Positions 44,709-52,715 of a stretch of 64,000 bases of DNA are shown piece by piece. The stretch is from contig NZ_JACHIV010000001.1 of the NCBI RefSeq assembly GCF_014203325.1, positions 5,147,501-5,211,500 on the forward strand, read 5' to 3'. The notes under the pieces were generated by a model. It did no database searches, was not told the origin of the DNA, and was given only the letters and a program-made list of their open reading frames with translations. The position numbers and the translations under genes were made by a program. The stretch is from Saccharopolyspora gloriosae (lineage in GTDB: Bacteria > Actinomycetota > Actinomycetes > Mycobacteriales > Pseudonocardiaceae). Position 1 is the stretch's first letter, and the number at the start of each line of letters is the position of its first letter.

Positions 44709-45782
44709 TCAAGAAACCTGGAATCGCTGATAACTGCGATAGCGCGTCGGACCGCGCTGCCCGGACAACGTCAGACCCGCGGCGTTCGCGAGTTCGGACA
44801 ATCGCGCGAGACTCCGTTCCCGGCCGGGCACCATGGCAGCCATCCGGAGTTTGGTCCCGTTGTCCGGGAATTCACCCCACCCGTCCAGGGTTATCTCGCA
44901 CACCAGGATCGAACCCGATGACCCGGCCGCGCTAGCGCAATTGCGCAACAAGCGCACCGCAGCGTCGTCGTCCCAGTCGTAGAGAATGCTCGACAGCAAG
45001 TACACGTCGGCCCCTGCCGGCAGCGGGTCGAAGAAGCTCCCGCCGATCGCGCGGGCCCGGTCACCGAGCCCGTGCTCCTCGAACAGCCGCGCCGCGTGCT
45101 CGGCGAACGGAGGCAAGTCGACGACGCTGCCGCTCAAGTGCGGATGCCGCCGCAGCAAGCGGGACAGCAGGCCCCCGTCGCCGCCGCCGACGTCCACCAC
45201 CGAGTCGGCCGCGGCCCAGTCCGGCGACTCCACGATCAGGTCTTCGTCGAAGACCCCGGACCGCACGCGCAGGGACTGCAGATGTTCGGCGAGCTCGGGC
45301 CGCGCGTCCACGTCCGCCCAGTACCCCCGCCCGTAGGCCAGCTCGTACGCGGGCACCCCGCGCAGCACGCTGTCCTTCAGCCAGGTGGCGGCCAGGTCGG
45401 CCCGCCCCGCGCAGCCGTCGGAATCCAGCAGGCTGCGCAGCCGCGCCGGATGCTCCGACCCGAGCAAGGCGCCCTTGCCGGTCACAGCGAGCCGATCCCC
45501 GCTGCGCACCAGCACTCCCAGGTCGACCAGGTTCGCCACCAGCACGTCCACGCGGTAGACGTCCGCATCGAGCCGTCCGGCGAGGTCCAGTGCGGTGTCC
45601 GCGCCTGATTCGACCAGGTCCACGAGCCGCAACGTCGCGGCCGTCCGCAGCACCATCGGAGCGAGCAGGTCGGCCTGGCCGACCACCTCTCCGATCAATT
45701 CCGCTTCCGGAACACCCGCGGATGCAGCATCCACCGCATCGCTTATTCTTCGGCCCGTCGCCTCTTCTACATGCAAATCCAC
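44709..45782 (-). CDS. S-adenosylmethionine-dependent methyltransferase (plant/bacterial O-methyltransferase type)
   Basis: This 357-residue enzyme has an N-terminal winged-helix dimerisation domain (about 30-110) and a Rossmann methyltransferase domain. The SAM-binding motif I is VVDVGGGDGGLLSRLL, followed by GSVVDLP and the late motif LSSILYDWDDD. Methyltransferases of this and related families N- or O-methylate residues of RiPPs, for example the N-terminal amine in lexapeptide. It lies upstream of the precursor in the same direction, with 162 bases between, and divergent from the exporter genes. It starts at GTG 45782 with a weak ribosome site. Confidence 0.85.
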   Translation of the reverse strand: MDLHVEEATGRRISDAVDAASAGVPEAELIGEVVGQADLLAPMVLRTAATLRLVDLVESGADTALDLAGRLDADVYRVDVLVANLVDLGVLVRSGDRLAVTGKGALLGSEHPARLRSLLDSDGCAGRADLAATWLKDSVLRGVPAYELAYGRGYWADVDARPELAEHLQSLRVRSGVFDEDLIVESPDWAAADSVVDVGGGDGGLLSRLLRRHPHLSGSVVDLPPFAEHAARLFEEHGLGDRARAIGGSFFDPLPAGADVYLLSSILYDWDDDAAVRLLRNCASAAGSSGSILVCEITLDGWGEFPDNGTKLRMAAMVPGRERSLARLSELANAAGLTLSGQRGPTRYRSYQRFQVS

Positions 45783-45992
45783 GTGCTAGGCACCCCCAGG
45801 ATTTATTTCCGCCGACCGTCCTGACCCCTCAGAACCGGACGCCGTTGCCGACCAATCCTGACCTCCGAAAAAAACGATCACTAGTAACGGATGTAACGGA
45901 ACAACACTGACATCCGTCATCAACGTCGCGGCGCGAGTGTCATAAGACTCCATTACTTCCGCCTCTGCCCAAAAAACGTGCCGTGCAGCACC
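45783..45992. promoter_or_regulatory. Divergent promoter region of the RiPP cluster with direct repeats
   Basis: The region between the methyltransferase and the exporter genes contains two 9-base direct repeats, GTAACGGAT (45884-45892) and GTAACGGAA (45893-45901). An inverted ATCCGT follows at 45912-45917. It is more A/T-rich than its surroundings. This is the natural place for a cluster regulator, perhaps the LuxR-type one, to act on both arms. Binding is inferred. Confidence 0.45.
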
Positions 45993-47015
45993 ATGTCCTT
46001 CATGACGATGAGCAACGGCACCGCGGCCCGCGGCGCCATTCCGCACCACCGGGAAGACGCGACGGTATCCGTGCGCGATCTGGTCTACCGCTACGGCGAA
46101 TTCGTCGCCGTCGAAGGCGTGAGCTTCTCCATCCGGCGCGGTGAGGTGTTCGCGCTGCTCGGTACCAACGGTGCAGGTAAGACCACGACGCTGGAAGTGC
46201 TCGAAGGGTTCCGCAAACCCACTTCGGGTTCGGTCGAGGTGCTCGGCCACTCGCCGTTCCAGGAACGGTTCGAGGTTCAGGCGCGCACCGGGATCATGCT
46301 CCAGGAATCCGGGCTGATCGACGAGATGACCGTCGTGCAGATGCTGGAGCTGTGGCAACGGCTGAGCCCGCGGGACGATGACCCGAGCCGCCTGTTGGAT
46401 CTCGTGCACCTGGTCGAACGCCGCGACGTCCCCGTCTCCTCGCTGTCCGGCGGGGAGAAGCGCCGGCTCGACTTCGCGATGTCGGTGTGGGGATCGCCGG
46501 AGTTCGTCGTCCTCGACGAACCCACCACCGGCCTGGATCCGCAGTCGCGCGACCAGCTGTGGCAGGTCGTGCAGCGAATCCGGGACGACGGCGCGACGAT
46601 CCTGCTCACGACGCACTACCTGGAGGAGGCCGAAGCCCTGGCGGACCGGGTAGCGATCATGAACTCCGGGCGCGTCGCGGTCGCCGGCACCATGTCGGAG
46701 GTCTTGGCCACCGTGCCCGCGAGGATCAGCGCGGTGTCCACGTCGCTGCCCGGTCACGTGCTCGGCGGTCTCGACCGCGAGGTCCTCGGTGAGCTCACCC
46801 TCACCACCGAAGGAGCCCAGGTCTTCCTGAGCCTGGAAACCCGGCAGTTGCAGCGGGACCTGACCCGGTTGCTCGACTGGGCCAGGCAGCACGACGTCCA
46901 CCTCGACGAGCTCCGGGCGAGCCCGGCGAGCTTGTCGGAAGTGTTCATGGCCGTGCCGCGGAACGACTCCGCGTTCGGCGACACCGCTGTGCGAGCCGAA
47001 GGAGCGCGGAACTGA
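45993..47015 (+). CDS. ABC transporter ATP-binding protein (RiPP export/immunity)
   Basis: This ATPase of about 340 residues is of the drug-export type. Walker A is LLGTNGAGKTTTLE, the signature is SSLSGGEKRRLDF, Walker B is FVVLDEPTTGLDP, and the switch His is in LLTTHYLEEAEALAD. Several start codons lie close together (GTG 45978, ATGs at 45993, 46002 and 46008), none with a strong ribosome site, so the true start is uncertain. It overlaps the permease gene by one base. Its place in the cluster suggests export of, or self-protection from, the RiPP product. Confidence 0.92.
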   Translation: MSFMTMSNGTAARGAIPHHREDATVSVRDLVYRYGEFVAVEGVSFSIRRGEVFALLGTNGAGKTTTLEVLEGFRKPTSGSVEVLGHSPFQERFEVQARTGIMLQESGLIDEMTVVQMLELWQRLSPRDDDPSRLLDLVHLVERRDVPVSSLSGGEKRRLDFAMSVWGSPEFVVLDEPTTGLDPQSRDQLWQVVQRIRDDGATILLTTHYLEEAEALADRVAIMNSGRVAVAGTMSEVLATVPARISAVSTSLPGHVLGGLDREVLGELTLTTEGAQVFLSLETRQLQRDLTRLLDWARQHDVHLDELRASPASLSEVFMAVPRNDSAFGDTAVRAEGARN

Positions 47016-47770
47016 TGCGCGGAATCAAACCGACGATCGGCCTGGCTCTGTCGGAGCTGGCATTGCTGGTTCGACAGCGCACCATGGTGGCGCTGGTGCT
47101 GCTGCTGCCAGCCGTGCTGGTCTTCATGGCGGGCGTGGTGGAGAAGCCGCAGACCCCCGAGGCGTGGGCCGCCATCGCGGCGCGCAACTGCGTGGCGATC
47201 CTGTGCATCACGGTGTACTTCATCTCGACGAGCACGCTGACCGCGCGGCGCCAGACGCTGGCGCTCAAGCGGTTCCGCACCAGCGGCATCCCGGACGCGG
47301 GGCTGCTGATCGGGCTGCTGTCCCCCGCCGTCGTCGCCGGCCTGGTGCAGTCGCTGATCTACTTCGGCGGGATCCTCGCGATGGGGGCCCCGATGCCGCG
47401 TCAACCCGGAGTGCTGGTGGTGGCCCTGGTCAGCGGAATCGTCGTGGCGACCGTGGCGGGCACGGTGACCAGCGCAGTCACCGCGACACCGGAGCGGGCG
47501 CAGTTCACGATGATGCCGCTGCTGGGAGTGGCGCTCGGTGGTGCCGCGCTGATCACGGCGGTCAACGATCCGCTGCTGGGCCGGATCGCACTCGTCGGCC
47601 CCCTTGTGTCCAATGTGGACATGATCTTCAAGGCATGGGGCGGCCCGCAACTCGGCGTGCAACTGCCCGCCGGGACGTGGTTCGCGATCGGCGCCGGTGC
47701 CGTGCTGATCTGGCTGGTGATCTTCTCTTACGCCGCGCGCCGGTTCTTCCGCTGGGACGCCCGGAAATGA
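47015..47770 (+). CDS. ABC-2 type transporter permease
   Basis: This 251-residue membrane protein has about six hydrophobic segments (for example VALVLLLPAVLVFMAG and CVAILCITVYFISTSTL) and the cytoplasmic motif ARRQTLALKRFRTSGIPDAGLL, typical of ABC-2 exporters. It pairs with the ATPase just upstream (TGATG overlap) and is coupled to the kinase-like gene downstream (ATGA overlap). Confidence 0.9.
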   Translation: MRGIKPTIGLALSELALLVRQRTMVALVLLLPAVLVFMAGVVEKPQTPEAWAAIAARNCVAILCITVYFISTSTLTARRQTLALKRFRTSGIPDAGLLIGLLSPAVVAGLVQSLIYFGGILAMGAPMPRQPGVLVVALVSGIVVATVAGTVTSAVTATPERAQFTMMPLLGVALGGAALITAVNDPLLGRIALVGPLVSNVDMIFKAWGGPQLGVQLPAGTWFAIGAGAVLIWLVIFSYAARRFFRWDARK

Positions 47771-48741
47771 CCGGCCACGCGCCCGCCCACGACTCGTGCC
47801 CGTGGGACACGGCTTGGGACACGGCCGAGCGCATCCCCCACCACGACCGGGTCCGCCTCACCGAACGCGACGGGTCGCGCTACGTGCTCAAGGTCGCCCG
47901 CCCGTCGACACCGCTGGAGCACGAGGCGACCGTGGCCCGGTGCGCCGCCGATGTCCGCGTCGACAACCGGCCGATCGCGGACCGGTCGTTGCGCGCCGAC
48001 TCGGCGATGCTCGTCACCGCCTGCGATCCCACCGCCGAAAGCCTGCACGACCGGCTGCTGCGGCGGTGGGAGGCGCCGCCGCTGACCGGTGTGGGGCGAG
48101 CGCTCGCCGCGATGCACGGCCACCGGGCGCCGGTCCGGCTCCCCGATGCTCGGCCGGAACGGCCGCGGTTCTTCCCGCTCACCCCCGAGCAGCACGCCGC
48201 GATGCCGATCGGCACGGTCCAGGTGCTCCGCGTCCTCGACGAGCACCGCGATGCGCGAGACCTGCTGGAAACCGCCGCCGCTCGTCCGCCGAAGGCCCGG
48301 ACTCTGGTCCACGGGGACTGCAAGCCGGACAACATCCGGCTGCGGCGGGACGGATCGGTTCTGTTCATCGACTGGGAGCTCGGCGGGGCCGGAGATCCGA
48401 TCGAGGACCTGGCCGGGGCGGTGGGGGCCCTGATCGCGGTCTCGGTGCAGGACCGGCTGGCCACCGCGGGCCCGACCGCCGCGGACATCGGCCGCGCTCT
48501 GTCCGAGGGGATGAACCGGGCGTGGGAGTGCGTCGCGACGATGCTCGCGGCGTACGCCGACGCCGGGGCCGAGGTCGCGGACCTCGACGACCTCGTGCTG
48601 CTCACCGCCGTGAAGGTGCTGTGCCGCGCCCAAGTGCAGGCCGCACTGATGGGCAAAGTCGGTGCGACCGCGCACGTGCTGCTGCAGGCGGCGCTCGCCA
48701 TCACTCGCAACCGCGACCGCGTGGCCGGACTGCTGCGTTGA
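47767..48741 (+). CDS. APH-fold kinase of the RiPP cluster (LanK/TvaC-like), catalytic motifs intact
   Basis: This 324-residue protein has the aminoglycoside-phosphotransferase fold. Lys42 in YVLKVA, Glu53, the catalytic loop HGDCKPDN (182-189) and the metal-binding Asp202 in LFIDWELGGAGDP are all present, so it should be an active kinase. In class V lanthipeptide and thioamitide pathways an APH-like protein phosphorylates Ser/Thr of the precursor, and elimination by a partner gives dehydroamino acids. Its ATG overlaps the permease stop as ATGA. An antibiotic-resistance role is less likely given the cluster. Confidence 0.85.
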   Translation: MTGHAPAHDSCPWDTAWDTAERIPHHDRVRLTERDGSRYVLKVARPSTPLEHEATVARCAADVRVDNRPIADRSLRADSAMLVTACDPTAESLHDRLLRRWEAPPLTGVGRALAAMHGHRAPVRLPDARPERPRFFPLTPEQHAAMPIGTVQVLRVLDEHRDARDLLETAAARPPKARTLVHGDCKPDNIRLRRDGSVLFIDWELGGAGDPIEDLAGAVGALIAVSVQDRLATAGPTAADIGRALSEGMNRAWECVATMLAAYADAGAEVADLDDLVLLTAVKVLCRAQVQAALMGKVGATAHVLLQAALAITRNRDRVAGLLR

Positions 48742-48858
48742 AGCACGGGCGTTAAGCACGGGTGTTCCCGGCTCGGCGCGCGACAGGACTTGGAGAACTC
48801 GACGGCCGGGCGGCCGGGCTTCCTCGCCGCCCGGCCGCCCTCGCCGGAGGTGGCCGAC

Positions 48859-49761
48859 GTGCCGAAAGACCGACCGCTGCGGGACGAACCGGTGCGCCAA
48901 TGGCGGACCGGCCTGCAGCACACCACCGTGCACCACGCCGAGGACGGGTGGTTCACCTGGTCGTTGCGCGCGGGCAGTGCCGCACCGCCCCGGCCCGCGC
49001 CGCGACTCTCATCGCTGGACTCGTGGCGAGCGCTGCCGGGCCTCGCGGTGGCGCGGCAGGACGGTAGCGCGTTGTCCTACCGTGCTCCCGGCTCCACCTC
49101 GCTGGCCCAGGCGTTCCTGGACGGCACCGGAGACGGGGTCCTCGACGCGGTGGAACGAGCGGGGGCACTGCTGCGCACGGCCCACGACGCTCCGGTCCCT
49201 GCGGCCGCGCGCGCCTGGCCTTCGCCCGCCGTGATCCGCCTGCTGCACGGAACTTCGCCGCAGTTCGCGCCGACGCGCTTGCACGCGCGGATGCAGGCGG
49301 TGCTCGGGCGGCGCCGGTGCGAGCGGCTGCGCTCCTGGGCCGCGGAACCGCCCTCGGACGGGAGCGACGAAGTTCTGCTGCACGGCAGCGCCACCCCGCG
49401 AGCGGTGGTGGTCAGCGGCGACTCCCGCTGCACGCTGCGCATCGGGGCCGACTGCGTGACGGGCGACCGCAGCTGGGACCTGGAGTGGTTCCTGGCGTCG
49501 TTGTTCGAACTCTGCGCCGGTACCGAACCGAGCATCGGCCTGCACACCGGCACGTCGTACCGGCAGGCCCACGAGGCGCTCATCACCGGATACGGCAGGG
49601 AGTTGCCCGCCACGGCCGGACCGGTGGCCGTGCTCGGCGTGCTCGGCCACGTGCACGACTTCGCCGCCTACGTCGGGTGGAGCGACGAGCTCGACGACTA
49701 CCTGCGGGCCTCGGCGCAGCTGATCGATGAGGCGGGAGCGCAGATCGTCTCCCCCGCGTGA
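48859..49761 (+). CDS. Kinase-like protein with degenerate APH catalytic motif
   Basis: This protein of about 300 residues starts at GTG 48859, placed 8 bases after GGAGG; an earlier TTG is possible. The overall layout mirrors the kinase upstream, but the catalytic loop reads HGSATPRA (from 175) in place of HGDxxxxN. The metal-binding region reads IGADCVTGDRSWDLEWF, without the normal IDWE. The late GDxxxDL element is kept. It looks like a pseudokinase that may bind precursor or activate the true kinase. Homology to the APH fold is inferred from motif spacing. Confidence 0.68.
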   Translation: MPKDRPLRDEPVRQWRTGLQHTTVHHAEDGWFTWSLRAGSAAPPRPAPRLSSLDSWRALPGLAVARQDGSALSYRAPGSTSLAQAFLDGTGDGVLDAVERAGALLRTAHDAPVPAAARAWPSPAVIRLLHGTSPQFAPTRLHARMQAVLGRRRCERLRSWAAEPPSDGSDEVLLHGSATPRAVVVSGDSRCTLRIGADCVTGDRSWDLEWFLASLFELCAGTEPSIGLHTGTSYRQAHEALITGYGRELPATAGPVAVLGVLGHVHDFAAYVGWSDELDDYLRASAQLIDEAGAQIVSPA

Positions 49762-49815
49762 GCGCGCCCGCCTGCCGATCGACAGCGGCGGGCGGGGTCG
49801 TTCCCGAACGGGCGG

Positions 49816-50040
49816 TCAGTGGGCGTCCTCGCGCTGCTTCGAGCGCGCCGCGACCAGTGCCACGCGCACGATCGCCCAGGTCAGGATCACCGCCAGCAGC
49901 CCGTACTGCACGACCGGGTTGTCGGTGACGAAGAACAGCAGCGGCGCGATGACCACGACGTTGACCGACTGGGCGAGAGCCTCGCGCTTGAGCGTCGGAG
50001 CGAGCGTGATCCGGACCATGTCCACCAGCAGATTCGACAC
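49816..50040 (-). CDS. Small two-helix membrane protein of unknown function
   Basis: The gene encodes 74 residues from GTG 50040, with AAAGGA seven bases upstream. Two hydrophobic helices are visible (about 24-41 VNVVVIAPLLFFV and 45-64 VVQYGLLAVILTWAIVRVAL), with a basic tail. No family is recognised. It lies at the edge of the RiPP cluster and convergent with the pseudokinase gene, so it could be a self-protection peptide or unrelated. A good ribosome site (GGGAGG) and open frame further upstream (from 50176) suggest that the transcript starts earlier. Confidence 0.6.
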   Translation of the reverse strand: MSNLLVDMVRITLAPTLKREALAQSVNVVVIAPLLFFVTDNPVVQYGLLAVILTWAIVRVALVAARSKQREDAH

Positions 50041-50186
50041 GGGTCAGTCCTTTCGGTACGTGCGGAAGCCACCGCTTCGCCATCGAGCGGGCGATCCGCT
50101 GCGGGGTGGCTCCCATGCTCGTCCGACCGGTGCACGCCGAGTAGTCGACAACGTCATCGACCCGTGTGGCATCCATGTCGCCTCCC

Positions 50187-50204
50187 GCATGACAGGTGTC
50201 ATGC
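50187..50204. promoter_or_regulatory. Perfect 18-base palindrome, candidate operator
   Basis: GCATGACA-gg-TGTCATGC is a perfect inverted repeat with 8-base arms, placed just upstream of a GGGAGG ribosome site reading leftward towards the small membrane protein, and 14 bases beyond the rsmD stop. Its length and symmetry suit a dimeric repressor. The cognate regulator is unknown. Confidence 0.5.
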
Positions 50205-50217
50205 GAGCGCGGCTCGG

Positions 50218-50793
50218 CTAGTCGGCGGGTTCTGGGTCTTCTTCGAGGTGGGCCCAGTGCACGGCGGTGTCGCCGTAGCGGCGGGTGCGGTCCGGGATGA
50301 GCGGGGCGGGCCACGCCGGGTCGCCGGTGCGGGTCGACTGCTCCAGGACGACGAGTCCGCCGGGCGCGGTCCAGCCGCCGGTGGCCAGCGCGGCCAGGAC
50401 CTGGGCCAGCCGGGCGGGGTCGAGGTCGTAGGGCGGGTCGGCGAGCACCAGGTCGTAGGGCTCGGCGGGCGGGGTCGCGAGTGCGGTCTCGGCCTTGGCC
50501 TGTTCGACGGCGACGTCGCGGAATCCGAGGGTGCCGGCGTTGCGGCGGATGATCTGCGCGGCCCGCCGGTCGGCCTCGACGAAGGTGGCGTGCCCGGCCC
50601 CGCGGGAGAGCGCTTCGAGACCGAGCGCGCCGGAGCCGCCGTAGAGGTCGAGCACCCGAGCGCCGTCGAGGTCGACGGCCGCTTCGAGGGCGCTGAACAC
50701 GGCTTCCCGGACCCGGTCCGAGGTGGGGCGGGTCCCGCGCGGCGGGACCTCGATCCGACGGCCTCCCGCACTGCCTGCCACGATCCGCGTCAC
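50218..50793 (-). CDS. rsmD: 16S rRNA (guanine966-N2)-methyltransferase
   Basis: This 191-residue enzyme methylates G966 of 16S rRNA. It shows TRIVAGSAGGRRIEVPP at the start, the SAM motif VLDLYGGSGALGLEALSRGA and the catalytic motif LVLADPPYDLD (NPPY-like). The GTG at 50793 is the normal start. rsmD lies next to coaD in many actinobacteria, including M. tuberculosis. Here it is about 12 kb from coaD because the RiPP region lies between. Confidence 0.95.
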   Translation of the reverse strand: MTRIVAGSAGGRRIEVPPRGTRPTSDRVREAVFSALEAAVDLDGARVLDLYGGSGALGLEALSRGAGHATFVEADRRAAQIIRRNAGTLGFRDVAVEQAKAETALATPPAEPYDLVLADPPYDLDPARLAQVLAALATGGWTAPGGLVVLEQSTRTGDPAWPAPLIPDRTRRYGDTAVHWAHLEEDPEPAD

Positions 50794-50842
50794 CGGGACA
50801 TCTTCGCACCGGCCGCGGGCGTCGCGGGCACGGGTGCGCACG

Positions 50843-50880
50843 CGAGCAGGGGCGGCACCCTCGGGTACCGCCCCTGCTCG
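50843..50880 (-). terminator. Terminator hairpin after L,D-transpeptidase gene
   Basis: CGAGCAGGGGCGG (50843-50855) pairs perfectly with CCGCCCCTGCTCG (50868-50880) around a 12-base loop. It is placed about 70 bases after the transpeptidase stop and just ahead of rsmD. Confidence 0.75.
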
Positions 50881-50951
50881 TAGGTTCTCGGATGCCGGTC
50901 GGTGACCTCCCGGCGGAGCCCCCGGGGAATCGTCCGCGCCGGACGACGCCG

Positions 50952-51407
50952 CTACTGGACGACCTGGACCTCGTCGCCGGGGTTGAGCGAGTCGAAGAAC
51001 TTCTTCGACGCGGTCGTCGACAGGTGGATGCAGCCGTTGGACTCCTGTTCGAGGCTGCCTTCGTGGAAGGCGACCCCGGTCTTGGTGAAGAACACCGAGT
51101 TCGGCATGGGCGCGTTGTTGAACTCGGTGCTGCGGTGGTCGGCGTCCTTCCAGAGCACCTGGTGCGTCCCGACCGGTGTTTCCGCGCCGACCTTGCCGGA
51201 GGTCAGCGGTACCGGGCCGTAGAAGCCCGTGCCGTTCTCCTGCAGCCAGGCCTGCTTGGACGACAGGTCCACGCAGGCCTTCGCCGTCGCCTGGCACGGC
51301 GTCACGTCGCCGGCGTCCGCGTAGGCGGCGGCACCGGTGAGCGCACCCCCGGCGACCAGGGCGGCCACGGTGGCCACTCTGCCGAGACGCTTGTTCACGT
51401 TGCGCAT
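50952..51407 (-). CDS. L,D-transpeptidase, YkuD family
   Basis: This 151-residue exported enzyme has a signal segment (about 8-31, ending AAAYA). The YkuD catalytic site is AFHEGS with His115, then SNGCIHLS with nucleophile Cys126. It would form 3-3 cross-links in peptidoglycan or process tetrapeptide stems. At this size it is a minimal catalytic domain without a binding module, shorter than most YkuD proteins. ATG 51407 is used; a GTG three codons upstream is possible. A hairpin at 50843-50880 follows. Confidence 0.9.
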   Translation of the reverse strand: MRNVNKRLGRVATVAALVAGGALTGAAAYADAGDVTPCQATAKACVDLSSKQAWLQENGTGFYGPVPLTSGKVGAETPVGTHQVLWKDADHRSTEFNNAPMPNSVFFTKTGVAFHEGSLEQESNGCIHLSTTASKKFFDSLNPGDEVQVVQ

Positions 51408-51722
51408 GGGCTTCACGTCCTTCCTGCCTTCGCAGTTCACTCCACAGTGCCACAGGCACAGGGGTTCGAACACACTGCGGTCCTGGAATTGCGCTCAGCA
51501 CCAACACTTTCATCTCATCGGACGCATAAACCCCGTTCGTCCTGGGGTTTCCGATCACCCGAGATCGAATTCACCTTGCGCCGCAACGCATTCACCACCG
51601 GAACCAGCACGTCGGGCACGTGATCGCGCACGGTCCGACATCGTTCCGAGCGGGTTCGAGCACGATGGGAGAGGTCCGTCACGAGAACCGCGCCGTGCCG
51701 CCTCCGCCGAACCTGGCCGGGG
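51408..51722. other. Intergenic region upstream of L,D-transpeptidase
   Basis: About 315 bases lie between the transpeptidase start and the end of the DUF574 gene. They contain the transpeptidase promoter and some A/T-richer stretches near 51480-51600. No gene, repeat or clear regulatory structure was identified. Confidence 0.45.
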
Positions 51723-52523
51723 TCAGCTGCGCGGGGTCGCTACGGCGGCGTAGCAGGCGGCGCGGGACGGGTCGTGGCCCGCCGCCGGTGGGCCGTCCGG
51801 GCGCCACTGCGCCGGGTACACCAGGCCGGGCTCGACGAAGTCGAAGTCGGCCAGCAGCCCGGTGATCTCCTCGCGGGACCGCAGCACCAGCTGCTCCGAA
51901 CTTCCCGCGTTGAAGGCCTCCGCCGTGCGGTGCACCTCGGGGTAGTCGTCGGCCGTCATGTGCGAGAACACCAGGAACGAGCCGGGCCGCATCACCTCGC
52001 GGTACGCGGCGAGCGCGGCGGCCGGGTCGTCCTCCTTGGTGAGGTAGTGCGTCATGGCCACCATCAGCACCGCGACCGGCTCGTCGAAGTCGAGCAGCTC
52101 CAGCGCGTCGGGGTCGGCGAGGATCGACTCCGGTTCGCGCATGTCGGCGTGCAGCACGCGCGTGTTCGAGTTCCCTTCGAGCAGCGATCGGCTGTAGGCG
52201 ACGGCGACGGAGTCGATGTCCACGTAGACCACGCGCGCCTCCGGGGCGTCGCGCTGCGCGATCTCGTGCACGTTGCCGACGGTCGGCATGCCGGAACCGA
52301 GGTCGAGGAACTGCCGGATCCCGGCCTGCAGGCAGTACCGCACGGCGCGGCCGAGGAAGGCGCGGTTGTCCCGCGCGGGCTGCGGCGTCGCCGGGTAGAT
52401 CTTCTTGATCTCGTCGAGGACCCTGCGGTCGACCGCGAAGTTGTGCGAGCCGCCGAGGCCGTAGTCGTAGATCCGGGACGCGCTCGACTTGCTGATGTCG
52501 GCACCTCGGGGCAGCTCCACCAC
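51723..52523 (-). CDS. SAM-dependent methyltransferase, DUF574 family
   Basis: This protein of about 266 residues belongs to an actinomycete-specific family with a methyltransferase fold. The hallmark start SSASRIYDYGLGGSHNFAVDR, the motif FLDLGSGMPTVGNVHEIAQ, VVYVDIDSVAVAYSR and a late FDFVEPGLVYPAQWRPDG are all present. Substrates of the family are unknown. The start is one of two adjacent GTGs (52523 or 52520) following GGAGG; the reading frame extends further upstream without conservation. It is a single gene between pyc and the L,D-transpeptidase. Confidence 0.9.
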   Translation of the reverse strand: MVELPRGADISKSSASRIYDYGLGGSHNFAVDRRVLDEIKKIYPATPQPARDNRAFLGRAVRYCLQAGIRQFLDLGSGMPTVGNVHEIAQRDAPEARVVYVDIDSVAVAYSRSLLEGNSNTRVLHADMREPESILADPDALELLDFDEPVAVLMVAMTHYLTKEDDPAAALAAYREVMRPGSFLVFSHMTADDYPEVHRTAEAFNAGSSEQLVLRSREEITGLLADFDFVEPGLVYPAQWRPDGPPAAGHDPSRAACYAAVATPRS

Positions 52524-52667
52524 GGTTTCCTCCGTCGCTTCGCGCCCGGCGGCGAGTCTCACCGGGCACGCGGTCCCCGCCCGCCTCGCGGAGACCGCAA
52601 CGATGCAAAAGGTACCTGCACGATCGCGCAACACGCCCCGGTCGCCGGTCACGACCCCGGGAACACC

Positions 52668-52700
52668 GGTGGCGCAGGTGCCCGGAGCACCTGCGCCACC
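52668..52700 (-). terminator. Terminator hairpin after pyc
   Basis: GGTGGCGCAGGTGC (52668-52681) and GCACCTGCGCCACC (52687-52700) form a perfect 14-base-pair stem with a 5-base loop, 15 bases after the pyruvate carboxylase stop. Confidence 0.8.
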
Positions 52701-52715
52701 AGCGCTGGAAGACCG

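Noticed and set aside
47767-48741. Aminoglycoside resistance function for the APH-fold kinase
   Set aside because: Context with precursor, HopA1-like protein, decarboxylase and coupled exporter favours peptide Ser/Thr phosphorylation.
40202-49761. Thioamitide (thioviridamide-type) assignment of the RiPP cluster
   Set aside because: The ring motif is similar, but no YcaO or TfuA gene needed for thioamide formation is present in or near the cluster.
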